From contig NC_079232.1 in the NCBI RefSeq assembly GCF_028502605.1, positions 5,146,001 to 5,210,000 on the forward strand: 64,000 nt of DNA, read 5' to 3'. The first letter of the stretch is position 1, and every line of letters starts with the position of its first letter. A program made the translations under genes and the position numbers. The stretch comes from Trichoderma breve (taxonomy: Eukaryota; Ascomycota; Sordariomycetes; Hypocreales; Hypocreaceae). The notes beneath the pieces are model-generated. The model was not told where the DNA came from and did not search any database. It saw only the letters and a list, made by a program, of their open reading frames with translations. Shown here piece by piece: positions 11,634-25,100 of the stretch.

Positions 11634-13717
11634 TTACTCTTCCGCAACGGTGATGCCCTCCCTCAGACCTTCAACCTTGAGCTCCTCGCCGGTGGCGCGG
11701 CGGTAGATGTCCTTGACGTCATCTGTCGTTGTCTCAAAGTGGCTGGTGGCGTCGTAGCTCTTGGAGATGAAGATGTTGTCCTTGGTGCCGTCCTCAAGAG
11801 GCTCATAGATGGGGATAGGAGGTCCCTGTTTTTGAAAGCAAGTCAGCATTCCGGAAAAACTTGGCCGAGGCGTAGGGTTGGTGGAGTAGTTGGGTCTCTG
11901 CCGCTGGGCAGAGGTGAAATAGCAACTTACCATGAACTGCTCCTCAATGGCTCCGAGGCGCTCAAGACCGGGCTGGAGCTCGAGGTGGTGGTTCGCAGCA
12001 GTCTCGGAGATGGTGGAGACAATGGCGATCCAGTAGCCCTTGGGGCAGACGTTGTGGGCAGATGAAACGCAGGCAATGTAGATGTCTGTACAGAAAATCG
12101 TCAGCACTGGCTTCCATTCAAAGGGGGTTGCTTTCAGAAGTCAATCCTCACCGTTCTTTCGGCCGACCTGGGACTGGGGAATGATGAGCTGAGCAGAGTC
12201 GCTGTCGTTGGTTCCAGCAAGAGGGTGCTTGAGGATGCAGATGGCCCTCAGGACATGGCCGACAACCTTGGCCTTGCTGGGGAAGTATGAGGGGTCACCA
12301 AGGATCAGCTTGGCCTTGGTCTCAAACTTCATCTCCTCGACTCCGGTCATGGTGGCCTTGATGCCAACAGCCTTGTCGCCATCGTACAGGACCTCGTCAA
12401 TGTTGGTGTTGAGCATGTAAGTACCGCCGTAGATGGCAGACAGACGAGCAAAGCCCTGGGGGAGCTCGCCAAGACCGTACAGGGGGTAGATGTATGGGGA
12501 CTTTCCATATCGAGCGACGGAGTTACCGTACAGGCGGATACGCTCAATGGCCTCAGGAGCCTGGCCAACGGCAGTGATGTAGTCGTCAGTGAGGTACAGG
12601 GCCATGGCGTGGCCAATGAAGTCCTTGGTGGCATCCTCGAGGCCGAACTTGTCATAGACATCCTTCATGGTGCAGGTGTTGAAGTCGAGGCCTATCAAGG
12701 TGGAAGAAATACAAGATTAGTCACCAATCGATCAATGACATCCCAAAACGGGAGATCTCGCATCAAGAAAAGGGGGGCGGCCAACCTTTGTGAGTAGCAG
12801 GGTCCTGGAGATCGAAAGTGCCAATCCACTCAATGAAGGACTTCATGCGGCGCTTCTCAAAGATGCCCATAAGAGGCGACTTGAGGGCCTCACCGGCATC
12901 TGAGGGGACCTTGGCAACGGTGGCCTTGGCAGAAGAGCCCTGTTGGACGTAGCTGCCGGCAACCTGCTTGAACTCCAGGTATCGGGTAACGTCGGTGGAG
13001 ACGAGGATGTTGGTCAGCTCGCCGGATGACATGAGGAACTTGGGGACAAGGTCGATGTTCCAGTCATTGAGGCGGCCATACTTCTTCCAGGGCTCCTCGC
13101 CGTCCTTGAAGTTGCCGTACTTCTTGAAGAGCTATAGGCGGTGGCGTTAGACTGCGCTGTACAGATGCAAGGCAAGGCAAAGTATTGCGAATCGGGGGAA
13201 TGGCAATTTACCGTCTCGATGTTTACGGAGGCAGCCTCTCTGTTGTAACAAATCGTAGTCAGTGATCCGTGCTCTCAATGGCGGTGATGCCACGTCGACG
13301 TAGCAGAAGCCAGGGGACAGAAGAAACATACCCTCCGTAGTGGTCATTGCGGTCAATGTGGAGGACCTTGCGGCCCTTGACACTCAGGACACTTAAGACA
13401 GATATGATGTCAGTACAGATGGCCGTGAATGCTGGGGTTTTAATCCATTATCGTCGTCCGCTTACCCAGAAAGGATACACTCGGTCAGGCCTGATACAAA
13501 AAGGGGGTCAAGTCAGCAAGGAACCAAGCTCATGGACAAAACAGCTAGCTAGCAGGCAACGAGAAGAGCTTGCTGGCAATGCCAGAGCCCATTCCGTGAC
13601 GATGCGGATGCCCAGAGCTGAGGCTGGAAGCTCCAGGCCAGCAAAAGCAAGCCAAGGCAGCAAACACATACCGGTGCCCAAGACGATGACATCGTACTCC
13701 TTTGCAATCTCCTCCAT
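11634..13717 (-). CDS. gdi1: Rab GDP-dissociation inhibitor
   Basis: Eight exons give 463 residues: 13672..13717, 13466..13490, 13332..13391, 13212..13239, 12786..13131, 12152..12691, 11931..12085, 11634..11825. Rab GDI extracts prenylated, GDP-bound Rab GTPases from membranes and recycles them through the cytosol for vesicle traffic. The spliced N-terminus reads EYDVIVLGTGLTECILSG, then VLHIDRNDHYGGEAASVN, which are the dinucleotide-fold and first conserved GDI/CHM sequences. Later conserved blocks include the KFLMSSGELTNILVSTDVTRYLEFK region and the MALYLTDDYI block near the lipid pocket. All exon phases close. The 25-nt and 28-nt internal exons make this gene easy to mispredict. It is convergent with nog1 and shares orientation with mrpl4 upstream. 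Confidence 0.95.
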
Positions 13718-15364
13718 GGTTGTGGGTATAATAGACGAGCTTGGTGATTAGCGTGTAAAGAGGAAGATTCGGTCCGACGAGATAGCCAGCAGGCAAGAAA
13801 GAGCAGGAAGAGAAGAAGAAGAAAAAGGGTTGTCGGGGAGAGGAGAAAGCTTTTGAAGAGTTGCAAAGCTTTTGGTTCTAATACGGAGAGTCCAGCCTAG
13901 AGGGGTTGAAAGTGGCGGGGTTTTGGTTTGGCTTTGGTTTGGGAGCAAATCAATCGGTGAGGTGCGGAGACGAAGCGTCGAGCTGTTCTGGGCAAGGCGG
14001 CTCCACCGTTCAAATCATCAGCACGCTGGATTCCGACTAGGGGGGGAGGCAGAATTACAGTAGAATTAGCATTACTGTAATTTCTATTCTTATTTCTCTG
14101 CCGTCCTTTGTCTTCATTTTCCTTTTTTTCATGCTAATCACAATGACTGAGCAGCTGCTTCATTCGTTACTCGAAATGACGCACCGCTCGCCAAGTTGGT
14201 CATTCATTATATTACGAGCTGCCCGTTGAAATCACAATCACAGTACAGTCGTCTGTTCCCTCTGGAAATTGCCCCGCCGTCGTAATACCTACCGTCTCCA
14301 AATCTCCAGCTCCCCTGATCTGATCCAAATGCTACTACCGGATGATTACCCCGTACGAGTACGACTAGCAGCATGTCTCACAAGAGCAGCAGCAGTGCCG
14401 GATCTTGCATCCAACAGGCACGGCGGGATGCAATTGGTCAAGTGACAACGGAAAAGATGGTGAGAATAGTATGGAGTTATTATCAAAAGAAGAGAGAGAA
14501 GAAATAAAAGAGAGAGAGAGAGAATTAAAGCTCCAACGTCCTGTCTCCGTTTCATAAGGCGGTGTCTCCCTCTCACTCTCTCACTCTCTCGCTCTTCTCC
14601 CATATCCATTCATCCCCTGGGGCCCATCCAAAGAGTAGACCAGCTCTCCACAATTCGTACCAAGCTAACAGCTGGCCATCTCCGAGTACATCCATTCACC
14701 GCTGCTCCGGCCTATGCCGCATAGGTAGTATCTCCAGATACTCAGTTAGCGCAGGATCGTGCTCGTATGTACCACTACATTACTCCAAGTCTAACCAGCT
14801 CATCAATAAAACGGTCACGGAACCCCCAAAAACCCCTGCTCAACGGCTGAATGAAACGGTCACGCACAGAGTAGCATCAGTACCAGCGCTGCAAAAAGCC
14901 AAAATGAAGAACGGGGTTAGCGAAAGTATTGAAAAAAAGAAGAAAGGGGAGAAAATAGGGGGGGCCTTCTAATGAGGCGAGCCTCGTCTCATTTCGTCTC
15001 TTTTCCGCCGCAACGCCCGAATAACCTGGCCGGGCTGAAAATGAAAAATGGAAAATGAAATTGATTCGACTCTAGCCTCGTTGCGTTCATCAAAGTCATC
15101 CCGATAATCGGTATACGAGTATTATATCGTACCGGTAGTAATATACATGCCAATTGCTTCGTCGGATATAGGTACACAGATTCCCCATACTTAGTACTAC
15201 ACGCGGCCGGGCCAGAATACCTCGCCGTGATATCATGCTGGCCGTCATCGAACCGCCCCCCTTGACCTCGCTGACCTTTTTCTTTCCTTTTTTCTTATTC
15301 TAAGATTGACCTCGGTATTCTCTTCGTTAGTTTTGATCGTCCATCTCCTAGCCTCGCCTGGCTT
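13718..15364. other. gdi1 promoter/leader and mrpl4 3' flank
   Basis: About 1.65 kb without a supported gene. It contains a GA-rich tract (about 14488..14524) followed by a CT-rich tract (about 14561..14600) that could pair, and one TACGAGTA motif each at 14354 and 15114. The part nearest 13718 should hold the gdi1 promoter. Confidence 0.5.
14488..14600. repeat. GA-rich/CT-rich inverted low-complexity pair
   Basis: A run of AGAGAGAG-type sequence at about 14488..14524 is followed about 36 bp later by TCTCACTCTC-type sequence to about 14600. The two arms are roughly complementary and could form a hairpin, or simply be polypurine/polypyrimidine promoter tracts of gdi1. Confidence 0.6.
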
Positions 15365-16157
15365 CTACCTGGTAGGCTCCTTCAACTCCTTGTCTGCTTC
15401 TTCCACAGCAGGAACATCATCGTATCCCTCTTCATATGCAGACGGTGTGTACACCTGACCCTCTCCTCCCTCCAAGTTGATCTCGGGGTCTGACCTGGCA
15501 ACCTCGACGGCATCCTGCCAAGTATAGAATCGCTCCGTAAGAGCATGTTTGATCGCCCTCATCGTCTTCGTAACCTGTCACACGACACCCATTAGTATAA
15601 ACAAAATCATAAATCCCAAGCTCACAAGGCCAGCGGCTCACCTCCTCATCCCGTGAATCAATCTCCCGCTCTCCAAATCCAAGCTTCCCCCTCAACAGCT
15701 CTGCCCTCGCCGTAGCAAGCATGTTCCTCTCCTTGCAGCACTTCCACCACAGAGCATGTAAATCTTCCCACGACTTCCGCCGCAGCTCCTCCACCTCCCA
15801 CGCTCGCCCGTGCTCCTCCGTCTCTTTGGGCGTCAGCAGGAGCTTCCCCGGCGCGGGGAAGAACCCCCACAGTCCGTGGCTCTCGTCGACCTCGATCTTG
15901 GGCTTGAACTCGACGGGCTTCGGCAGCGGCATGTTGGACATGGACAGCGGCTCTCGTGGGCCCGATCCGTAGAGGCTGCTGACGCCTCGTCGCTTGTTGC
16001 TGTCCTTTGTCTTGCGCTTGCATTGCGGCGCCGTCGTCGAGAAACTTGCTACCCGCAGGAAAAGGCTTGATGACGGCCCATTCTGGAGAGACAGGCCTAG
16101 CCTTGAGGCGCAGCCTGATGAGGCTCGAAGCGCATTGGGCGCTGCTGCGATTGACAT
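15365..16157 (-). CDS. mrpl4: Mitochondrial large-subunit ribosomal protein uL29m (Mrpl4 family)
   Basis: Two exons, 15642..16157 and 15365..15574, give 241 residues; an ATG 13 codons upstream (16196) is an alternative. The protein is a component of the 54S mitochondrial ribosomal subunit near the exit tunnel. The first about 55 residues are rich in Ala, Ser, Arg and Leu with almost no acids, as expected for a matrix-targeting peptide. The body matches the MRP-L47/uL29m family: SHGLWGFFP, then GRAWEVEELRRKSWEDLHALWWKC, where the W-DLH-LW signature is diagnostic, and KERNMLATARAEL. The intron (donor GTGAGC at 15641, acceptor CAG) joins SRDEE to VTKTMRAIKHALTERF. The acidic C-terminus ends at TAG 15365..15367. 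Confidence 0.9.
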
Positions 16158-19100
16158 TGTGGCGACGAGAGGGAAGGGAAAAAGACTGAACATCAAATCA
16201 TCAATCCATCAGCATCATTCGCTTAGATCTTCAGACGAGGCACAAAATTTGGGAAATCGGCTGCCGCATCTCGCCATCCTATTGGCCAGCCTGGCGCATT
16301 TTCTGCCCCGCCTTGTGGTTGAATTTGACTGCTTAGTCATCAGTGTAGGCCACCATAATCTGTTTAGAGCAACTTGAGCAACAACCCACGACTATTTAGA
16401 TATGAGATGAAAGAACTAATACCATGCAGTTCTTGGTATATGCCGGTTGATGGTTATCAACTCTCATTTCGAGTCCACGTAACTCTCATAGGTTATCCAT
16501 GGGCTTTTGAAACCCATCTAAAGATCCGGAGCGCAGGTGCTAATGGTGCTGTAAACGGCAGAAACCGACACATCAACCAATGTTGCAGTCTCATGTAATC
16601 CAGGTAGCCGTATGTAAATAATGAGCACACGACATAAACCTCAATTCCTTCTTCTCCCCGCCCAACGGCTCCTCATGCTATTTTCTACTGCATAGCCCAT
16701 CTCAACGACATATGAGTTCAGTGCCTAAAAATAACACCCTGCTCCAGGTTACCCCGTACATTAACTAATGCTCACTTCATATCCTGCCGCCCGAGGTGCT
16801 TTAGAACAGCCACAAGATTGAAACATGCATATTCAGCTGCATGAGGGGGTGGAGGCATCAATTATTTTCTCATGATCAGAATCATATCTCAGAAGTTAAT
16901 GCTATTTAGGATTTAACTGTTTCCTAGCGGAAAGCAAGCAAACAAGTAAAGTTCTGGTATTTTTCGATAGTTTCTCCTTCATTCAGCCCAGGGGACCCCA
17001 ATGTACTATACTTGCACAAGATAAACGACGCCACAACAAAAAGGCCAGCGAAGCAACACGGCACGAAAGTATTCAGGGCAATCAACTTGCCACTATGCAT
17101 TTGTCTCATGGCGGCAATACTCCAGGGGCAGGCCAGGCAAACAAGTGTTTGAGCCGAGATATTCTCCGGAAGCCGCTCCCCGTCTCTGCGCTAGCAAGGC
17201 AAGGAGGCCAGCAGCAACAGTAGAAGTACAAGCAATTGCAAACCAGTAGCACGAGTACTCGTACCAGCATACCAAGTATGATCCTACCTGCACAAGCATG
17301 TGTCCATATCATCCCTTGTCCGGGTGGCCATCGTACGTGTCTGCGATTGGTGATGCCTGCAGGGACATGCAGCAATACCCCTCCAATATTCAGACACGCA
17401 CGGAGTACACTGTCGACCGTCTCCTCGAATCACATCCCATGCGCTCACCGACAGTGCCTTGTGCAGGAGCAATTTCACAAAGACACGGCTGAGACTTCTC
17501 ATCATCCACGTTCCGTGACATCACGGGCAGAAGGCTTGCAAAGTCACAAGGCAATTTTCTGACCAACATGCAATGAAACCCTACCGAGAGGCAAGGTTGA
17601 TAACGCCCCTCTCACGCCACCAGACGAGCCCTCCCGGGCCAATAATGCCGACCGAGCTTGTCTCATCTTGCGACCCAACGTAGGTACAAGCAGTCCATGT
17701 CTTTGTTTACAGACAAACTCATAGTCGAACATGTCTCGAGTCGACCGGACACTATACCCCGGCCCTGGTCACCGGTCGTATGGGATGTCCCTGCAGGAAA
17801 ACGCAACAAAAAGGCGAAGATCCAATAACCAAGGCTCAGCCATCATGCGTCGTGCAAGCATCTAGTCCGTGTTACTGCATACTGGAAGCCAGGAGGCCGA
17901 GAGAGAGAACCCGAGACCATAAAGAGGGCCCGAAGCAATGCACCTTGCCGGCCTCCATTGAGACACCTCAATTCATTAGGTCCAAGAACACGGATACGTG
18001 CACTGACATGACATGATATGTGAAAAGAGACATAGCGGTGCCTCCGAGCTGCCCAGGCACTGGCCGGCCGGCTTCCCGCGATGCATGGCGTACGACAGCC
18101 GCTCACCGGGATCCACGCACATACTCCGGCTCGTTGTCTTGACTCCGACTGGTGCACGTATTACTGAGGCGTTCGTATATCAAGGCAGAAGGAGCAGGGG
18201 GAGACTGGACGAGGAAATAGAGAGAGAAAGAGAAGAGAGAAAACAAGACACCCGGATAGCGTTGGGACCCTTCCGGCGCCAGGAGGAGCACAGCAAACAC
18301 AGCCCGCCGTACCCTTGAAACATGCGCCAACACATACTGAATCTGCTGTTGTTTGCTCATCACTCAAAAGCAGCGCCATGTCAGCCAGGCCAGGGCAAAT
18401 GATGCAGTTGTACGAGTACGAAGCACCGGCAGGACGCAATGTAAAGACGTGGAGTGCGGTGGCATAGTATTGGCCTCGGCGCGTGGATCGATGCCGGCTA
18501 TCGGTTTCACGTAGCATTGGGGTCCGTGTCGGGGCAGCTCTGGCCCCGGGGAGAGACTGTATACGGAATGCGGAGTGCTGGCAACCACAAGCAGTAATGT
18601 GGACATGCCCGCTACCAGCCTGGATCTCCCCATTTTTGTTGTCTTCCGGCTCTGGAGGAGTGCCGTATATTGGCACTTGTGTGCCGGATAAGCCTGCATA
18701 CTGGGCGTCTCCCCTTCCTTTTTCCTTCTGTCTTGTTTCCCCTTTCACACAAGTCCCCATTCAGCCCATATGGAGTACATGGCGCAAGGTCAGCGGACTG
18801 TCCCGCAACGAAGGAAGCTGAGACTCGTACTAGCATCGGGAAGTATACCAAGTGCCGGGGTGGAGTAGTTCTATGTAAAGGCAATTCGTACGAGCTTCTT
18901 GAATATCCGTGCAACGGCTTTGAGACTTTTGGCCCCATGTTCCCTGGGTAGGTAGCGCCCATCTGCGCCACAGATATAACGGCAACACCCAACATACACC
19001 AAAAAAAGAAAGAAAGAAAGCAATAGTACAGGGGCTCTGAAGTACCGGAAGACAGTCAAGCTGGTAATTCTAACACAGCTCCGTAAGGATGACGTGTCTC

Positions 19101-22100
19101 ACATCATTTTTGCCATGAATTTGACGCCGACGTGACAGAACAGTAGAGGTCACGCAAAATCCAGATAGCTGACTCGAGGCCTCCCTATTCGAGGTAGCGC
19201 AGAGCGGCGTGGCAGAGGAGTTTTCATTCCGCCCTTGGTGGCTTTATACCAGTGGTGCTTTGATTCACAAATGTTCTTTTTTTTCCTTTTCCCTGCATGT
19301 GGATGGCGGTGTCCAGAAGGGTTCCGCTTTTCATTGAGAAGACGAGGTTGCTAGTAAATTACGTAGGGAGTTGTTATAAGGAAATTGCAGCACCTTGTTG
19401 GCAGAGCGGAATAAAAAGAAGGAACTTCCCGCCGTGCGGTCAAAGCATTGGGAATCAAAGCTGAAGCGCGTATGAGTAGGTATCCCGAGTCGAGAGAGAC
19501 ATGCTACTCTTCGGACAAATGATTGACGCCCCTTTGGCGACGTGTCTCAGCCATGTATTGCCAATGCATCGGTACCTAGCGACTACAAACATGTCTCCAT
19601 TTCGCCGCAGCTGCCGCTCCATGAGGTATCTGATCCAGCGTGGGGGTCTTTTTCATAGAAAGGCCACTTGGCGGTACTAAGTGATTCCTGCAAACCCGAC
19701 TGGCCAGAATAGGTGCTGTGAGGGGTCGGACAAGCTGCCCCCCCTTTCTCCTTCGTACCACAAGTCCTTCGCACGTACGGAGAACCTGGCAGTACCTTGG
19801 GCATGAAGAGCGGTCCGCTTCTCGGTGGCATGGCAAGTAAGGTACCCATGTACTTGTTGGTGCAAAGCCCTCTTCATCCATGGGGGTGCCAGCTTGGGGG
19901 CGTTGAGTGGTCCGAATGCCCAGCCATCCATCTTGGTCCAAGAACAGCAACGCACCAAATACGAATGCAAGCCCTATCCTCTTCTTGGTGCCTGATTTGC
20001 ATAACTGAATGCCAAGGGTTTGACGTGACGTTTGGGCCATACTCGCACCAGTCATCCAGTGGTCATCCTGGCCCTAGAAAAGCTGCTCTTGTGACCCCAC
20101 GGAAGCAGTACAATACATAAGAATAGCACATGGTGAGATGACACGAGTGGTAGCTGCTCGGTGCCATCTCCTAGGCAGCAGGATTAAGGAAGAAGATACC
20201 CCCTCTCCCCCTTCCGGTTTCCTTCGTTGAGAATACTAGGGCAACAAGTGTTCTGTGCCAGCATCGTTAGTACCGCCACTACACGTCTGTATGTATATTC
20301 CCGCTTTCGCCGGCGCTAGCAGGTTCATTGTTGGTAAACGCACAGAGTCTTGTTCCATACAAGGGGACCGCGGCTTGCGCTTTTCACTGCGTGTTAGGTA
20401 ATCTGAATAGCCTAGCAATAGCCTGATATGTCGGTTCCATTCGGCAAACTTCTGAGAAGCCCTGGTTCCACTCGGCGCTTGTGCTAGCAAACCAAAGCAT
20501 GGATGCCGGAGCTAGATGGACATGGGACCCAGACGAAGAACTTCGAGTGCTGAATCGGAGTTTAGGCCCGTCGGCAAAAATGGGGAAGGTGTAGTCGTAA
20601 TATGCCATTGTATCGTGTACTCGTACAAGGTCCTGGCAACCCGGACGAGCATGCGAGTACAGGACAACCAACTGATCCTAACAACCACACCATGACACTT
20701 TTTGCGTGCGATGCAACATGCTCAGACGGCTAATGGAGAGGTCGTAAATCCATCGTCAGGTGACATATTCGATTCTTGAACAATATGTTTCTTGTTTCCC
20801 GTTCCTTTTCTCCCAAAAGCTCTTGCTGGTTCACTGTCATCAGTGCTTGTACTAGTGACGCGTGGCTCGTCGTCTCTGCTGTACTCTACTTCGCACGCAA
20901 GAGTGCGGGCGCAGAGTTTCAACTGTGGCCAGCCACTCTCCCTCTTTTAAGTGCTTTACTTGTGGTCAGCATCATGGTATGGCGTGAGGTTGTGAGAATA
21001 ATCTGCCATGTTTTTGCCTTGCGCGTCTTAGGTAGCGTGTATACCTACAGTAAGACTAGACTCCGCGAGGAGCCTTTTTCCCGTTCAGCACTCCAAATGG
21101 TTGCATGGCGGAAGTCTCCTCATTCATTGCAATGTTCGCGAGGCCACTCCCACGTGGAAGCCCGCCAATAGTGACCCGTTTGGGGCTTCTGCAGACACCA
21201 CCTAGGGTTGAGAACTTTGGCTGTCTGCCCGCTAGTGGGAGCACTTATTAGAGGCATCGTGAGCTGGTTGAGCGTCTTGTTGTTGCTAGCCTCGACTAGC
21301 CTCTTGTCACCGCCCTTCGTTTCCACGCCTAGCCGCTGGCTGGATTTATTTTGTCGGGCAATGTAGGGAGTACAAGAGCATGATTCTCGTCACAGTGGCT
21401 GGGCTAGCAATATATTCCGTACGGAGCACATTTCGCATTAGGATGGGCCAAGCATCCAAGCTCTGGAAAAGTTCGCGCTAACACGCCAGATACCCCTGCA
21501 ATTTCGGGGTTATTTGGCGGGCCTGGATTGCTAGGAGTGACGTCGAAGCGACCAAGATGGTCTCCTGCACGCCAAAAACTGCGAGGATCGAATGGCAGTG
21601 ACTTGGTTGGGGCTAGTTCCATTCCGGACTCCGTCGCAGCCGGCGGGAAATTGGGGCGTGGACTTGTATATCTTGATGTGCGGTAAAGAAACTCGGCAAC
21701 AATGGAGACGCCCTCCCGCCAGCCAGGGGGGTATGAGGTAGATGGTACTTTATATTAAGAGGGAAATCCGTCACCAACCCAACCAGACGTTGCTCTGAGA
21801 GGCAGTGATGGTAGCACTCGGAGGCCTGTCGTTGTGCAAATGACCACACTGGGAAATGAAGTGAAATGAGAGATGAGCTGAATCCAGAGCGGTGCATGTG
21901 GCGAGTGCTGTACTGTGCCGCGTCCGTTGCGTTTCCTCCGCTGGTCCGTTGCGGTCGTCATCGCAGCGATTCATGCTTGGCAGCACGCCTAGGCCACCGC
22001 ATATTCATGTATCTGTAGAGAATTGAGCTATCAAGGTGCCAAGAGGCGCACAAATACGAAGCCGTGGATGGACAGTCTATGCGCAAGGCCTCGAACCATG

Positions 22101-25100
22101 TTGAGAGGCGCACATGAGTGGTACTGGCAAACGCGTTGGCAATATCATGCCTAAAATAAACAGCCGCCGGCGTCCGCCCGTTGCATGGGAAGCACGAAGC
22201 TCTACTCGGTCGCACGCGCGTGGTATATCAGCCCAATCTTACTATGGAGTCCAACGTGATGCATGTTCAGGGCGCATGTGCTGGTGGCATATCGTCAACG
22301 GACGGGGAGAAAAGTACGGAGGACGTCCGCTGTGGTTCTCCTCGGATGCGGGCGTTGGTAGGCCACCAGCGTCCTAAATCTTGATCCCAACGGATCTGGC
22401 AACGCAGTGGAAATGGGGCCGATGGAGAAGTTCGGAACGGGCAGCCAACATGTCAACTATCCACTCATGCCACCAGTCCCGCTGCATCGCCAGGAACGTT
22501 GGCCCCAATGCCGAAGTAAGTGTGCGGACAGAATGGATACCAGCGGCCACCGTGGTCCTTTCCAGCGTTACACAAAAGCCCTATTCGTGCGTTCAATTCT
22601 GCCACGATCGATCGGGTGGTCCCAGAAGGTTGGAATCCAGGTTGGCGTGCTAGGGCGCAAGAAGAAAAAAAGGCGAGCAAAATGAATAAAAGAGCATCCC
22701 ACCCACCAACTTTGGCAAACAGCGCAACGGCGCATTGTCGATTTGCTGATTTGTCGACAATGCGATTGTCACAGACAATATGTCTCGGATTCTCAAAAGA
22801 ACCAACCACACACATGGCGGTAAACAGTATGTCATTCGGGTTCCCAATTTGAGCAGTTCCGGTTTGGAACAAAACACAAACGACAGGGATTTCTTGTGAT
22901 TGATGCGCGTTTGAATCGTGATCCTGCTCCGGAGGGAGCATCTGGTACCCCAAGTAGAGTACAAGTTGCAGTAGACTGCGGCCGTCTCAGGATACTCAGA
23001 TGTGCGCGCGCATTGCAAATCTTCAGCACGAACAGGAGTAAGCAGTTGTCGTGTTCAGCTCCGTGTCGCCAGACACTGTCCCTACCAGTTACCGAGCCAC
23101 AGCGCTTTTGGACCCGGGCCATGACCATGACATCGCTGTTTCTCACACCCGTCTTAATGCCTACATGTAGCAGCTACCTCGGCCTCAGACTTACTCGTAT
23201 CCGGCGACTCATGCGTCTTCGTGAGGGGACCACCTGGAACTTGGCCAGCCACCTGTCGCGGTGATGGGAGGAAGTGCACTTGGTCGGCGGGCTTGCTGCC
23301 TCTTTGGGCAATGGCGCGAGCAAGTGGTATGGCAATTCCCCATTTGTCAGCCGACTGGGATGTTTCCATTGTCTAGATTCGAGCTGCGCTAGTGGTGAGA
23401 ATTGACTCGCTGGGCTTTGCTGGACCGATAAGATGCCACAGAGATGAGGCCAAAAAATCTGCACGTCAGGCGGTGAGGCGCAGTGGTGCCGTACCGGTTT
23501 GGGGCCAGTCCACTTGGGGAAAACTCGGGAGTCTGCGGGAAGAAGGGGGTGACGTAACGATGCGGCGACCCCCAATTAGCCGCGAGCTAGGCTGAACAGA
23601 AACGGCCTGAGCGATTCCGACGGTGCTTGTAGCGCCTGGCTCGTTCACGAACCACAGACGCCACAGAATGATGAATTTTCCCATTCATGTTTCGTTGAGA
23701 CGAAACGGTTTCAGATCAGGCAAAAGAGGTGAGCCGAACTAGACTTTAATACCCACTCGCCGAAAACAACCCGCGACCAAATCTACAACGCTTGCCGAAT
23801 CTCTCTTCGGTGAGCGTCCAGGTATATAGAAGGGAGATCATACACCCTAAGTCGTGTTAGTGCCAGGTCTAGGTATTCGTACTTCTGGTTGCCTCAGCAT
23901 GTCTTTGAGCAAGTGGCTGTAACGCGGCGTGAGGGGTTTGAGGACAGCCTGCTGAGGGAAAGAGAAGGAAGCTGAAAGAAAAGAATGTGAGAGCTTGATA
24001 ACCCCTTGTTGTTGGACTGGCACGAGCGTCAAGGTCAAAAAAAGAGGGAGAGGGAAACGAATAAGGCAATAAAAACATAAATACAAAAATGACATACTGT
24101 ACTTGTACTAGCAAGTTAAGTTGCTCTACCAGGGTTGCTCCGGCGGACAATTTTCGCAAGATGGCGAAGGTCGGCTCTCCTGAGCTCGCTCCCCTTCGGC
24201 CGTTGTCCGACGAAAGCGTTGGTCATATTCAAGTCTGGGAGGGGAGCTAGGGGCGTATCGGTCATGGGCATCGTCTTTATGAGAAACCTGAGACTTAATA
24301 ATGCGGTCCGGTCGGCACTCAACAAGCGCCACAGAAACAACTGCATCACGCTTCAACGACGTTGAAACCCTTGATCGTAGGTTCAATCGACGGAGCCGCA
24401 AAAAGCTAAAGCGAGGCGCTGACTCCCGGGCCAACGAAATCTACCTGGGGGCGAGGAAACGGGGTCCTCCAAATCTGCGTCCCTCAGCGGGAAGACTCCA
24501 CCGCTCATGGGCTCCAGAGCTTCTGGATTCCACGTCGAAGCTTTTTTGAATCACTGCCGCTCAGGAGGGGACGCAAGCAATCGAGCGAGCATGGGGCCCT
24601 GAGGTCTTCGCGAGAAGGAGGGTGGCCTGGGTCCACCACCAGATCTGTCCAGAGTGGGTTCGATGCCATTTGAGGCCATTGCCAAATACCATTGGCCGCC
24701 ATCTTTTTTTCCCATGGAGCAGGGATGTTTTAGAAGGCGTCTGCACTTGTAGACGCGTAATGGCAGCAATTGGCGGGCGTTTCAAAGACGAGCTCGGCTT
24801 TTGCCCTCGTTCTCTAACAAACCGTTTTGTAATGAAAGAATGCTAAGAAGATGTAAATAGGAACGGAGAAACGGCCTTACACAGTATGAGATTGAACAGC
24901 ACCAGGATGACGTGATCTCAAAAGGGTGCAAGCCTATTAATGAGAAGTAATTCGGCCGACGTGCTTCGGCTAGTGTGTTGATCTTTTTTTTGCCCTTTTT
25001 TTTTTTCTACAACTGTACCAAGTAGTACTAAGCCGAGTTGCGATTGCGATTGCGGAACTTTTCCCCCAATGAGTAACGGGGTGTAGAACACTCCGTCCTC

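Noticed and set aside
18161..18760. 199-codon minus-strand ORF in the gene desert
   Set aside because: No domain, atypical composition, no splice context or conserved motif; consistent with chance in a 13-kb stretch.
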